Shown here: piece after piece, positions 1 through 6,282 of the stretch
Layout: each line of letters starts with the position of its first letter
Position numbering within the stretch: the stretch's first letter is position 1
Source of the DNA: Clostridiales bacterium
GTDB lineage: Bacteria; Bacillota; Clostridia; Lachnospirales; Anaerotignaceae
Direction of reading: 5' to 3'
Length of the DNA: 6,569 nt
Assembly (NCBI GenBank): GCA_021202325.1
Contig: JAJQDF010000093.1
Location: 1-6,569 of the forward strand
Position numbers and translations under genes: made by a program
Notes under the pieces: generated by a model
Database searches by the model: none
What the model saw: the letters and a program-made list of their open reading frames with translations, nothing else
What the model was told of the DNA's origin: nothing

Positions 1-291
1 AAGTATATATTTAAAAAGCTTAAAAAAACACCGCTTAAACGGTTTGTCACTGCACTGGAAAACAAGGCCATGAGTAAAAGCGACCAAATACAAAAATATG
101 CCTATTGGGGACTTTTGCTTTTTGTAGGCATACCTCTGCCGGGAACCGGAGCGTGGACAGGCTCACTTATCGCCGTACTTTTGGATATGGATATTAAAAA
201 AACATTTGCTGTAGAGGTCGTTGGAGTAATTATGGCCGGAATAATTATATCTATATTCAGCTACGGCCTTTTGGGAACAATTATACAATAG
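1..291 (+). CDS. Small multidrug export-type membrane protein (COG2426-like), 3' part
   Basis: The frame is open from the first base of the window, so this is the C-terminal 96 residues of a protein whose start lies upstream. An internal ATG at 70 has no convincing ribosome-binding site and is not taken as the start. A basic stretch (KKLKKTPLKR, residues 5-14) is followed by a hydrophobic segment holding the motif GIPLPGTGAWTGSL (residues 43-56) and a second long hydrophobic segment (about 67-94), ending at TAG. The PLPGTGAWTG signature and the two terminal membrane spans fit the family annotated as 'small multi-drug export protein' (Pfam Sm_multidrug_ex). The name is historical and transport function is poorly established. 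The stop is 15 bases before rsmA, so the two are probably co-transcribed. The family call rests on motif recognition only. Confidence 0.85.
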   Translation, partial: KYIFKKLKKTPLKRFVTALENKAMSKSDQIQKYAYWGLLLFVGIPLPGTGAWTGSLIAVLLDMDIKKTFAVEVVGVIMAGIIISIFSYGLLGTIIQ

Positions 292-306
292 ATTAAGGAG
301 AAAAAC

Positions 307-1182
307 ATGACAGATAGAATTGCTACTCCGCTTCGCACAAGGGCAATAATGGAGACATACGGCTTTAACTTCAAAAAGGGTTATGGCCAAAATTTCCTGA
401 TAGATTCAAATATATTAGATAATATCGCTGATGCAGCCGGCATAACCGAGGATGATACTGTGCTTGAGATAGGCCCTGGTTTTGGCGCACTTACGCAGGT
501 TTTGGCCGAAAGAGCCAAAAAGGTCATAGCACTTGAGATTGACAATAAACTTATTCCAATTTTGAGCGAAACGCTGGCTGACTATAAAAATATAGAAATA
601 ATAAATCAGGACGTGCTGAAATGCGACATAGAAAAGCTTGCCGAGGAAAAAAACGAAGGCAAGCCCTTTAAGATTGTGGCAAATCTTCCGTACTACATAA
701 CAACGCCCATAGTTATGGAGCTTTTGGAGAAGAAAAATGCTGTACAGTCCATGACAGTAATGGTTCAGAAGGAAGTTGCCGAGCGTATGCAGGCCGGCCC
801 TAAAAACGGCGACTATGGTGCACTTTCCATAGCTGTGCAGTTTTATTTTGATGCCTGTATAAATATGATTGTACAGCCTTCCTGCTTTATGCCAAGACCG
901 AAGGTGGCCTCTGCAGTAATTACTCTTACATTGAGGGACGAGCCAGCCGTTGAGGTCTGCGACAAAGCACTTTACTTTAAGCTGGTTAAATGTGCCTTTG
1001 GACAAAGAAGAAAAACACTTTTAAATACATTGTGCAATCAGGGCGGATTTGGTTTGTTAAAAGAGGAAATGACAGCGGTTATAAATTCTGCCGGCCTTGA
1101 TGAAAAAATAAGAGGAGAGGCAATGAGTCTTGAGGATTTTGCAAAACTGACAGAGAAGGTATACGAAAAGATAAATAGCTGA
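307..1182 (+). CDS. rsmA: 16S rRNA (adenine(1518)-N6/adenine(1519)-N6)-dimethyltransferase
   Basis: RsmA (KsgA) uses S-adenosylmethionine to dimethylate two adjacent adenines in the 3' terminal helix of 16S rRNA during late 30S assembly; its loss gives kasugamycin resistance. The 291-residue product has the normal family length. Visible motifs, in order, are GQNFL (27-31) near the N-terminus, the SAM-binding loop VLEIGPGFGALT (52-63), the acidic residue ending motif II (ALEID), the catalytic motif NLPY (126-129) and the C-terminal rRNA-binding part including FGQRRKTL. The ATG at 307 is preceded by AAGGAG (295-300) at good spacing. The gene lies 15 bases after the small membrane protein and is followed by a clear intrinsic terminator, so it probably closes an operon. 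Nothing about it looks unusual. Confidence 0.98.
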   Translation: MTDRIATPLRTRAIMETYGFNFKKGYGQNFLIDSNILDNIADAAGITEDDTVLEIGPGFGALTQVLAERAKKVIALEIDNKLIPILSETLADYKNIEIINQDVLKCDIEKLAEEKNEGKPFKIVANLPYYITTPIVMELLEKKNAVQSMTVMVQKEVAERMQAGPKNGDYGALSIAVQFYFDACINMIVQPSCFMPRPKVASAVITLTLRDEPAVEVCDKALYFKLVKCAFGQRRKTLLNTLCNQGGFGLLKEEMTAVINSAGLDEKIRGEAMSLEDFAKLTEKVYEKINS

Positions 1183-1198
1183 ATCAATTTACATTAAT

Positions 1199-1228
1199 CA
1201 CGAAGTCCTAGGATTTCGTGGTTTTTTA
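1199..1228 (+). terminator. Intrinsic terminator of rsmA
   Basis: CACGAAGT (1199-1206) pairs with ATTTCGTG (1213-1220), including one G-T wobble, around the loop CCTAGG. A GTTTTTT tract follows directly. It begins 17 bases after the rsmA stop codon and separates rsmA from the next transcription unit. Confidence 0.85.
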
Positions 1229-1321
1229 TTATACCGGATTGCAGAAGGGGCTGAAAGAAAGCAGTAATCAGGCTTACATATATAGCTACGAAGTAGGCGT
1301 GTGAATTTCCACAAAAAAGCC

Positions 1322-1352
1322 TTGACCTAAAGTTAACTTTAGAGTGTATACT
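1322..1352 (+). promoter_or_regulatory. MerR-family-type promoter/operator (19-bp spacer, 16-bp palindrome)
   Basis: The -35 box TTGACC (1322-1327) and the -10 box TATACT (1347-1352) are separated by 19 bp instead of the optimal 17. The spacer is filled by the perfect palindrome CTAAAGTTAACTTTAG (1327-1342). A lengthened spacer with a central dyad is the hallmark of promoters activated by MerR-family regulators, which untwist the DNA to realign the two boxes. Transcription would start near 1359, just upstream of the ribosome-binding site of the CMD-cupin gene. The structure is seen directly; the regulator class is inferred, and no regulator gene is present in the window. Confidence 0.85.
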
Positions 1353-1369
1353 TATAAAAAATATAGACT

Positions 1370-1374
1370 GGAGG
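1370..1374 (+). promoter_or_regulatory. Ribosome-binding site fixing the CMD-cupin start
   Basis: GGAGG lies 8 bases before the ATG at 1383. The longer in-frame GTG start at 1344 overlaps the -10 box of the MerR-type promoter, so it would not be within the transcript. This decides for 1383. Confidence 0.85.
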
Positions 1375-1382
1375 TAATAGAA

Positions 1383-2138
1383 ATGGCTGTAAAACAAACG
1401 GCAGGAAGAAATACATTGGGAGAGTTTGCTCCAAAATTTGCAGAGCTTAACGATGACGTATTATTTGGAGAGGTGTGGAGCAGAGAGGATAAGCTGTCCC
1501 TCAGAGACAGATCACTGGTTACGGTAACGGCACTTATGGCGCAGGGACTTGCGGATTCTTTATTTAAGTTTCATCTTGAAAGCGCAAAGAAAAACGGAAT
1601 AACAAAAACTGAAATAGCGGAAATACTTACCCATGCGGCATTTTATGCAGGATGGCCCAAAGCTTGGGCGGCATTTTATATGGCAAAAGAGGTTTGGAGT
1701 AAAGATACTGAGGAAGCGGATGAAAAGACAAAGCATGAGCAGTCTATGGTTTTCCCCATTGGTGCGCCCAATGACGCTTTTGCTCAATACTTTATCGGAA
1801 AAAGTTACTTGGCGTCTGTAAGCATGGAGCAGGTCGGCATTTTCAACGTTACTTTTGAGCCGGGATGCCGAAACAACTGGCATATTCATCATGCTGATAA
1901 GGGTGGCGGTCAGATTCTTATTTGTGTTGCAGGCCTCGGCTACTATCAGGAATGGGGCAAGGATGCAGTGGAGATGAAACCGGGCGACTGCATTAACATT
2001 CCTGTTGGCGTGAAGCATTGGCACGGTGCCGCACCGGACAGCTGGTTTTCACATCTGGCCGTAGAAGTGCCAGGCGAGAACAGTTCCAATGAATGGCTTG
2101 AAGCTGTAGACGATAGCCAATATGGAGTTTTGAAATAA
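1383..2138 (+). CDS. Carboxymuconolactone decarboxylase-cupin fusion protein
   Basis: The 251-residue protein joins two domains. Residues about 20-110 form a carboxymuconolactone decarboxylase (CMD/AhpD-like) helical domain with the typical RDRSLVTVTALMAQG and ITKTEIAEILTHAAFYAGWPKAW segments. This domain lacks the CxxC thiol pair of AhpD peroxidase, so AhpD-like disulfide chemistry is not expected. Residues about 145-235 form a cupin: the first motif is HIHH (167-170) followed by GGGQ, with Gln177 where many cupins have Glu, and the second is PGDCINIPVGVKHWHG (200-215) with His212 and His214. A bound metal ion is therefore likely. Such fusions are common in anaerobes and are often annotated as gamma-carboxymuconolactone decarboxylase, but aromatic degradation is not supported here. 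Its position first behind a MerR-type promoter and ahead of a flavodoxin suggests a role in detoxification or redox stress; substrate unknown. Confidence 0.9.
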   Translation: MAVKQTAGRNTLGEFAPKFAELNDDVLFGEVWSREDKLSLRDRSLVTVTALMAQGLADSLFKFHLESAKKNGITKTEIAEILTHAAFYAGWPKAWAAFYMAKEVWSKDTEEADEKTKHEQSMVFPIGAPNDAFAQYFIGKSYLASVSMEQVGIFNVTFEPGCRNNWHIHHADKGGGQILICVAGLGYYQEWGKDAVEMKPGDCINIPVGVKHWHGAAPDSWFSHLAVEVPGENSSNEWLEAVDDSQYGVLK

Positions 2139-2155
2139 TAAGTAAAAATGCGAAT

Positions 2156-2174
2156 TTGCCGGCAGATACGGCAA
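2156..2174 (+). other. Short intergenic hairpin between CMD-cupin and flavodoxin genes
   Basis: TTGCCG (2156-2161) pairs with CGGCAA (2169-2174) around a 7-base loop. No T-tract follows, so it is not a terminator. It could stabilise or process the polycistronic mRNA, but this is only an inference. Confidence 0.4.
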
Positions 2175-2202
2175 TAAATTTGATACTAAGGAGGCAGTTG
2201 CC

Positions 2203-2706
2203 ATGGCAAAATTAGCTGCATTTTATTCCAGAGCGGATGAAAATTATTTTGGCGGAGCATACCGTTATATAGAAGTTGGAAATACCGAAAAAGCCGCAAA
2301 GATGGTTGCAGACATAATAGGAGCAGATTTGTTTAAAATTGAGCAGAAGGTTTCCTATGCAAAAGACTATAATACATGCATTGCCCAGGCTAAAACGGAT
2401 TTGCAGGCAAAGGCTCGTCCGGAGCTTGTTTCAATGCCTGAAAGTCTGGATAAATATGATGAAATATATCTTGGCTATCCTAACTATTGGGGAACTATGC
2501 CGATGGATGTTTACACATTCCTGGAGGCTTTTGACTGGATGGGAAAAACAATTCATCCGTTCTGCACTCATAAGGGAAGCGGCCTTGCAGGAACGGAAAA
2601 AGATATAGCGAAAACCGCAAAGGGCGCAAAGGTGGCCAAGGGATTGGCTATCCATGGAAGCAGCGTTGATAGTGCCAAGCCTGCGATAGAGAAATGGTGC
2701 AGGTAA
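2203..2706 (+). CDS. Flavodoxin family protein (Flavodoxin_4-like)
   Basis: This 167-residue protein is a predicted cytoplasmic FMN-binding electron carrier or flavodoxin-like reductase. It begins with beta strand 1 (KLAAFYSR) and an extended phosphate-binding region, YSRADENY (8-15) to VGNTEKAA (25-32). This insert-containing version of the loop is typical of the Flavodoxin_4 group rather than classic short flavodoxins. The second flavin-contacting loop is YLGYPNYWGTMP (89-100), with aromatic residues that can stack on the isoalloxazine ring. CTHKGSGLAGTEKDI (121-135) is the third conserved region. The ATG at 2203 has AAGGAGG upstream at good spacing. It lies 64 bases after the CMD-cupin gene and 37 before the DUF362 gene, all on one strand, so the same MerR-type promoter probably drives it. 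The electron donor and acceptor are unknown. Confidence 0.9.
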   Translation: MAKLAAFYSRADENYFGGAYRYIEVGNTEKAAKMVADIIGADLFKIEQKVSYAKDYNTCIAQAKTDLQAKARPELVSMPESLDKYDEIYLGYPNYWGTMPMDVYTFLEAFDWMGKTIHPFCTHKGSGLAGTEKDIAKTAKGAKVAKGLAIHGSSVDSAKPAIEKWCR

Positions 2707-2743
2707 CGAAAGAGTTTATTTTGAATTGACGGAGGCATAATAA

Positions 2744-3658
2744 ATGGAGCTTATAAAGAAAAACATAATAACAAACATAATAACTGAAAATAATGAAACC
2801 GCTAAAGTATACATGACAAAAAATATAACTTCTGAGGGGCTTATGACCATATATAACGTTCTTGGCAGGAAGGCAAGCGGCAAAACAGCCGTAAAAATAT
2901 CAAGCGGCGAGCCGGGCGGACATAACTTTCTGAAGCCTGAATTAATTGAGCCGCTTGTAAAAGAAGTAAACGGAACAATTGTTGAATGCAACACTGCCTA
3001 TGGCGGAAGAAGATGCGATACCGAATCCCACATGAATGTTATGAAAGAGCACGGCTTTACAAATATTGCCCCTGTGAAAATAATGGATGCAGAGGGAACA
3101 ATAAGTCTGCCTGTAGCAAAGGGAACACATTTGAGGGAAGATGTAGTCGGCAAGGGCATTGAAAAATACAATTTCCTTGTTAATCTTGCTCACTTCAAAG
3201 GCCATGCCATGGGAGGCTTCGGCGGAGTTCTTAAAAATATGTCCATCGGTATAGCTTCATCAATGGGAAAGAGCCTCATCCATTCGGCCGGAAAAGAAAC
3301 AACGGGATTTGGCATTAATACTCCAAAGAATGATTTCCTTGAGTCTATGGCGGAGGCGGCCGAGGCTGTGGCAGACCATTTCGGCGATAACGTTGTCTAT
3401 ATAAATGTTATGAACAGACTGTCTGTAGACTGCGACTGCGACTCCAATCCTGCTGAACCTGAAATGGCCGATATCGGAATACTTGCTTCACTGGATCCAG
3501 TTGCCCTTGACCAGGCATGTGTTGATTTGGTATATGCGGCCGAGGACAGCAGTGCGCTTATTGAGAGGATTGAGTCAAGAAACGGCATAAGAACAGTTGA
3601 GCATGCCGAAGAAATCGGTGTCGGAACAAGAAATTATGAGTTGTATTCCATTGATTAA
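2744..3658 (+). CDS. DUF362 domain-containing protein
   Basis: The 304-residue protein matches the DUF362 family, whose biochemical role is not established. Recognisable segments are KVYMTKNITSEGL (21-33) near the N-terminus, KISSGEPGGHNFLKP (51-65), the HFKGHAMGGFGGVLKN block (150-165) that is the most characteristic part of the family, and MADIGILASLDPVALDQAC (241-259) near the C-terminus. A DCDC motif (229-232) is also typical. Many DUF362 proteins also carry a 2x[4Fe-4S] ferredoxin domain with CxxCxxCxxxC motifs; none is present here, so this is the short form. No signal peptide is visible. GGAGG precedes the ATG at 2744 by about 8 bases. The gene is sandwiched between two flavodoxin genes in one likely operon, which suggests a link to electron transfer, but no reaction can be assigned. 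Confidence 0.9.
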   Translation: MELIKKNIITNIITENNETAKVYMTKNITSEGLMTIYNVLGRKASGKTAVKISSGEPGGHNFLKPELIEPLVKEVNGTIVECNTAYGGRRCDTESHMNVMKEHGFTNIAPVKIMDAEGTISLPVAKGTHLREDVVGKGIEKYNFLVNLAHFKGHAMGGFGGVLKNMSIGIASSMGKSLIHSAGKETTGFGINTPKNDFLESMAEAAEAVADHFGDNVVYINVMNRLSVDCDCDSNPAEPEMADIGILASLDPVALDQACVDLVYAAEDSSALIERIESRNGIRTVEHAEEIGVGTRNYELYSID

Positions 3659-3664
3659 GGATTG

Positions 3665-4149
3665 ATGATAATGAAAATAAAAAACTTATTCTGTTTTACT
3701 CATACGGCGGAAACACAAGAGGAATAGCCAATAAGATAAAAGAAAAACTCGATGCTGATATAGTTGAAATTGAGACTGCTTTTCCATATACTGGTGACTA
3801 TAATTCTGTTGTAGAGCAGGGACATAGGGAAATAAACAGCCATTTTAAGCCTGAAATAAAGCCGCTTGGCATTGACTTGAAGGATTATGATACTATTATA
3901 CTTGGAACTCCCACATGGTGGTACACTATGGCTCCGGCAATGCTGACATTTTTATCAGAGAATGATTTAAGCAGAAAGAAGATAATTCCATTTGAAACAA
4001 ACGGAGGCTGGATAGGACATACATTCAAGGATATACGAAGTCTTTGTCCCAATTCGGAATTTGGCAGAGAAATGGATATTACTTTTCAGGGCAATCGAAT
4101 GGAAACACCAACCAAAAAGCTGGATGAATGGATAGATTCCATAAAATAA
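3665..4149 (+). CDS. Second flavodoxin, reading frame shifted near the start
   Basis: From 3685 to the TAA at 4147-4149 one frame encodes an otherwise intact flavodoxin of about 154 residues. It has the classic phosphate-binding loop LFYSYGGNTRGIANKI, an IVEIETAFPY segment and the flavin loop ILGTPTWWYTMAPAMLTFL. That frame has no ATG or GTG at its beginning. The ATGs at 3665 and 3671, which follow the AAGG overlapping the DUF362 stop codon, lie in another frame and reach a TAG at 3725-3727. A single -1 shift at A AAA AAC (3679-3685) joins MIMKIKN directly to LILFYSYGG, a natural flavodoxin N-terminus. This may be a one-base loss in an A-run (assembly error or real mutation) or ribosomal or transcriptional slippage. 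An ATT start at 3661 is less likely because the AAGG abuts it. The gene starts 6 bases after DUF362, so it belongs to the same operon. Confidence 0.75.
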
Positions 4150-4154
4150 GGAAA

Positions 4155-4204
4155 AACTTAAATATTTTTGATAATTGGTATTGTGATAATTCTCCTTTTA
4201 AGTT
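4155..4204 (+). repeat. 8-bp inverted repeat and nested 8-bp direct repeat upstream of the cupin gene
   Basis: AACTTAAA (4155-4162) is the exact inverse complement of TTTAAGTT (4197-4204). Between them TGATAATT occurs twice (4169-4176 and 4184-4191), 15 bp apart, the second copy overlapping the proposed -35 box. The region is AT-rich, so chance occurrence is possible; an operator is an inference. Confidence 0.35.
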
Positions 4205-4209
4205 AAAAT
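4181..4209 (+). promoter_or_regulatory. Sigma-A-like promoter of the cupin gene
   Basis: TTGTGA (4181-4186) and TAAAAT (4204-4209) are separated by 17 bp, matching the consensus at 4 of 6 and 5 of 6 positions. Transcription would start near 4216, about 30 bases before the ATG. It follows the end of the flavodoxin operon, so the cupin gene probably has its own start of transcription. Confidence 0.5.
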
Positions 4210-4245
4210 GATATTAGTTAATTGTATTTATGAGGGGGAGATAAC

Positions 4246-4626
4246 ATGAGTGATACACAATATGTTGGAAGAATAGAAGATTTACCTAATGCACCGGGAT
4301 GTTTCATGAAAAACGCTGTGAAAAAGGTTGTTTTTGGTCCCAAGCATTTCAGCAAAGATTTTGTTATGAGATGTTGGATGCTGGAGCCTGGCGCAGGCGA
4401 AAAGGATCAGCATCAGCACGGCTGGCCCCATTGGTGTGTAATGCTTGAGGGCGAAGGCTATTTTGTTATTGATGGTGTTGAGCATCCGATGGAACATGGA
4501 ACATGGATATATGTTCCCGGAAAGGTTCCTCACAGATTTTACAATGCATCTCAGACTGAAAAGCTTGAGCTTTTATGCATAGTTCCGCCCAGGGGAGACG
4601 TAGATCCTACTTTAATGGGATGCTAA
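4246..4626 (+). CDS. Small single-domain cupin protein
   Basis: The 126-residue protein is a single cupin barrel, predicted to be cytoplasmic. Cupin motif 1 is seen as LEPGAGEKDQHQHGWPHWCVMLEGEGYFV (46-74, key residues His56, His58 and His62). His62 takes the place of the usual metal-binding Glu. Motif 2 is VPGKVPHRFYN (90-100), with His96. Four histidines in the expected positions indicate metal binding. The start is set by GAGGGGGAG (4232-4240), 5 bases before the ATG. Small stand-alone cupins include isomerases, dioxygenases and sugar-lyxose isomerase-like proteins, and the sequence alone does not choose among them. The next gene, an OtnK-type sugar acid kinase, makes a role in sugar acid metabolism possible, but a terminator lies between the two. 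It is not closely similar to the cupin half of the CMD fusion. Confidence 0.85.
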   Translation: MSDTQYVGRIEDLPNAPGCFMKNAVKKVVFGPKHFSKDFVMRCWMLEPGAGEKDQHQHGWPHWCVMLEGEGYFVIDGVEHPMEHGTWIYVPGKVPHRFYNASQTEKLELLCIVPPRGDVDPTLMGC

Positions 4627-4627
4627 G

Positions 4628-4642
4628 GGCAATCCGATTGCC
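4628..4642 (+). other. Perfect hairpin directly after the cupin stop codon
   Basis: GGCAAT (4628-4633) and ATTGCC (4637-4642) form a 6-bp stem with loop CCG, starting two bases after the stop codon. No T-tract follows. It may protect the mRNA 3' end in combination with the terminator at 4715. Confidence 0.4.
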
Positions 4643-4714
4643 AAACTGCCGCTGAATGAGCAAAGAATGGGGTTATTTCTATTCAAACGGCGGCCAATAT
4701 TAGTTACTTTTAAT

Positions 4715-4740
4715 GGGTGGAAATTTTCCACCCGTTCTTT
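4715..4740 (+). terminator. Probable intrinsic terminator after the cupin gene
   Basis: GGGTGGAA (4715-4722) pairs perfectly with TTCCACCC (4726-4733) around the 3-base loop ATT. The imperfect T-rich tail GTTCTTT follows. The stem is strong but the tail is interrupted, so read-through into the kinase gene is possible. Confidence 0.6.
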
Positions 4741-4774
4741 ATATGAGCCTATTTGTTTTAGTTGTGATTTGTTT

Positions 4775-4780
4775 AAGGGG
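4775..4780 (+). promoter_or_regulatory. Ribosome-binding site fixing the OtnK start
   Basis: AAGGGG ends 8 bases before the ATG at 4789. The in-frame GTG at 4780 overlaps this site and can be excluded as the start, giving a 426-residue product. Confidence 0.75.
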
Positions 4781-4788
4781 TGTATCAC

Positions 4789-6069
4789 ATGGATAATAAT
4801 TTGCTTTGGGGCTGTATTGCCGATGATTTTACCGGAGCCTCAGATGCGGCATCTTTCTTTGAAAAGGGAGGACTGAAAACGGTTCTCTTTAACGGTATAC
4901 CAAAAAATGAAATAGTAGTGCCTAAAGATACTCAAGCGGTTGTGATTGCCTTGAAAATACGAAGTGCCGATGCTAACGAGGCAGTTGATACGGCACTTAT
5001 GGCTTTGGACTATCTAAATAACATAGGCGCAAAACAAATATATTTTAAATATTGCTCGACATTTGATTCTACACCCAAGGGAAACATAGGCCCTGTGGCC
5101 GAGGCTTTGATGGATAGGCTTGGCGAAAGTAAAACAATACTTTGCCCAGCCCTTCCTGTAAACGGCAGAACGGTTGTGAGAGGAAGATTGTATGTCAATG
5201 GCGTTCCCCTTGATAAAAGCCCAATGAGAAACCACCCCATAAACCCAATGTGGGACAGTGAAATTTCCGAGTTGATGAGACCTCAGAGTAAATATCCATG
5301 CATAAACGTGGATTTGGAGGAAATGGAAGAGGACGACGAAGAGGTTTGGAACAGGCTCAATGAGTTTGAGAGGATTAACGGCAAATATTATATTGTACCG
5401 GACTATGCCAGTGACAGTGATGCCAAAAGGATTGTTGAATTATTCGGCTCATTGAAATTGATTACCGGTGGCTCAGGAATTATTGAAACACTTGCAGGTG
5501 CAGCCGCAGGTAATGCTGATAAAAAAGCAGGTTTTGGCTGTTCAAATGGCAAAGCCATTATATTGGCCGGAAGCTGTTCGGCGGCAACAATAGGACAGGT
5601 GGAAAGATTCATTGCCGACGGAGGCAAAGCATTTAAAATTGATGCAATAAGACTGCTGTATGAAAAGCAGACGGTTGCCGACCTGTGGAATTTTGTAAAT
5701 GAAAACGCCGATGAAACAGTTCTGATATATAGCTCCGACACTCCTGAAAATGTAAAATATAATCAAAGACATGGAGTAGAGGAAATTTCCGAAAGCCTTG
5801 AAAATGCCATGGCTAAGCTGGCAGAAATCGCCGTTAAAAACGGCTATACAAGGCTTGTATGTGCCGGCGGAGAAACATCGGGAGCTATTACGAAGCGTCT
5901 CGGTTACGATGCCTATATAATTGGCGAGTCCGTTGATCCCGGCGTTCCAGTTATGACTCCAATAAATAATACAAATATCAGACTTGTGCTTAAATCCGGA
6001 AATTTTGGTTCAGAGGATTTCTTTAAGAAGGCGGTAAAGATGACAGGAAAAGGCGAATTTGTCGGTTAA
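4789..6069 (+). CDS. otnK: 3-oxo-tetronate kinase family protein (four-carbon acid sugar kinase)
   Basis: Members phosphorylate four-carbon sugar acids with ATP; the OtnK subgroup makes 3-oxo-tetronate 4-phosphate, which an OtnC-type decarboxylase then converts to a triose phosphate. The 426-residue length is normal. The N-terminal sugar-acid-binding domain opens with GCIADDFTGASDAASFF (8-24), the family signature. YFKYCSTFDSTPKGNIGP (85-102) and the CPALPVNGRTV segment (119-129) follow. The C-terminal nucleotide-binding domain shows TGGSGI (226-231), LAGSCSAATIGQ (259-270), VCAGGETSGAITKRLG (357-372) and SGNFGSEDFF (403-412). Among DUF1537 kinases the overall pattern, including the PMRNHPINPMWDS segment (145-157), agrees best with OtnK rather than DtnK or LtnK; the exact substrate remains an inference. 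No OtnC aldolase, OtnI isomerase, transporter or regulator gene is adjacent, and no convincing promoter of its own was found. Confidence 0.9.
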   Translation: MDNNLLWGCIADDFTGASDAASFFEKGGLKTVLFNGIPKNEIVVPKDTQAVVIALKIRSADANEAVDTALMALDYLNNIGAKQIYFKYCSTFDSTPKGNIGPVAEALMDRLGESKTILCPALPVNGRTVVRGRLYVNGVPLDKSPMRNHPINPMWDSEISELMRPQSKYPCINVDLEEMEEDDEEVWNRLNEFERINGKYYIVPDYASDSDAKRIVELFGSLKLITGGSGIIETLAGAAAGNADKKAGFGCSNGKAIILAGSCSAATIGQVERFIADGGKAFKIDAIRLLYEKQTVADLWNFVNENADETVLIYSSDTPENVKYNQRHGVEEISESLENAMAKLAEIAVKNGYTRLVCAGGETSGAITKRLGYDAYIIGESVDPGVPVMTPINNTNIRLVLKSGNFGSEDFFKKAVKMTGKGEFVG

Positions 6070-6160
6070 CATTAAAATTGGTTTAATATCTAAAATATCA
6101 AATTTTGATGCTTTAAAATTGATTTAAATCGAATAGAATTCATTTAAATATAAAAGGCCA
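6070..6160 (+). other. Very AT-rich intergenic tract
   Basis: No reading frame and no GC-rich terminator for the kinase gene are seen. ATTAAA (6071-6076) and TTTAAT (6082-6087) could form a weak AT-only hairpin. The palindrome ATTTAAAT occurs twice (6122-6129 and 6142-6149), 20 bp or about two helical turns apart. The second copy sits where an UP element would act on the strong promoter at 6161. Confidence 0.5.
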
Positions 6161-6189
6161 TTGATATTATCGGCGGCGGGCTTTATAAT
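6161..6189 (+). promoter_or_regulatory. Near-consensus sigma-A promoter, probably of an antisense RNA
   Basis: TTGATA (6161-6166, 5 of 6) and TATAAT (6184-6189, 6 of 6) are separated by exactly 17 bp, with an AT-rich UP-like tract upstream. It is the best promoter in the window, yet no plus-strand gene follows within it. Transcription would start near 6196-6197, inside the terminator of the minus-strand peptide locus, and run antisense through it. Confidence 0.75.
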
Positions 6190-6195
6190 ATAGTT

Positions 6196-6235
6196 AAAAG
6201 AAAGGATTGCCGCTTTTAGCCAAGCGGTAGATCCT
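6196..6235 (-). terminator. Intrinsic terminator of the minus-strand peptide transcript
   Basis: Read on the minus strand, AGGAT (6235-6231) pairs with ATCCT (6207-6203) and ACCGCTT (6228-6222) pairs with AAGCGGC (6215-6209), with one G-T wobble at the helix end and a small internal loop. The 6-base hairpin loop is GGCTAA. The T-rich tail TTCTTTT follows. On the plus strand no T-tract follows, so the terminator works for minus-strand transcription. Confidence 0.7.
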
Positions 6236-6250
6236 AAGAATTCAGAACGA

Positions 6251-6278
6251 GACCGTCTAACAAAAAGGTTAGGCGGTC
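6251..6278 (-). other. Strong 11-bp hairpin in the 3' UTR of the peptide locus
   Basis: GACCGTCTAAC (6251-6261) and GTTAGGCGGTC (6268-6278) pair along all 11 positions with one wobble, around a 6-base loop. On the minus strand the hairpin starts a few bases after the final TAA at 6285-6283. It has no good T-tail on either strand. A stable hairpin close behind the stop codon, followed by a second terminating hairpin, fits mRNAs of small Firmicute type I toxins. Confidence 0.7.
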
Positions 6279-6282
6279 AAAG

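Noticed and set aside
415..1005. Long minus-strand frame of 196 codons
   Set aside because: It lies entirely inside rsmA, whose motifs are unambiguous on the plus strand.
1344..1382. GTG at 1344 as an upstream start of the CMD-cupin protein
   Set aside because: It overlaps the -10 box and lies before the expected transcription start; ATG 1383 has GGAGG at 8 bases.
1194..1397. Minus-strand 67-codon frame between rsmA and the CMD-cupin gene
   Set aside because: It runs over the rsmA terminator and the MerR-type promoter, has no ribosome-binding site and resembles no family I know.
3877..4149. TTG at 3877 as the start of a 90-residue flavodoxin
   Set aside because: It would remove the phosphate-binding loop, which is clearly coded in the same frame upstream from 3685; no ribosome-binding site is present.
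4150..4180. Terminator after the second flavodoxin
   Set aside because: Only AT pairs (AAAAA with TTTTT) are available; this is too weak to call.
6201..6245. tRNA-like segment (TTAGCCAAGCGGTAGA resembles a D-arm)
   Set aside because: No anticodon arm, T-arm or acceptor stem can be formed; the sequence is better explained as the minus-strand terminator hairpin.
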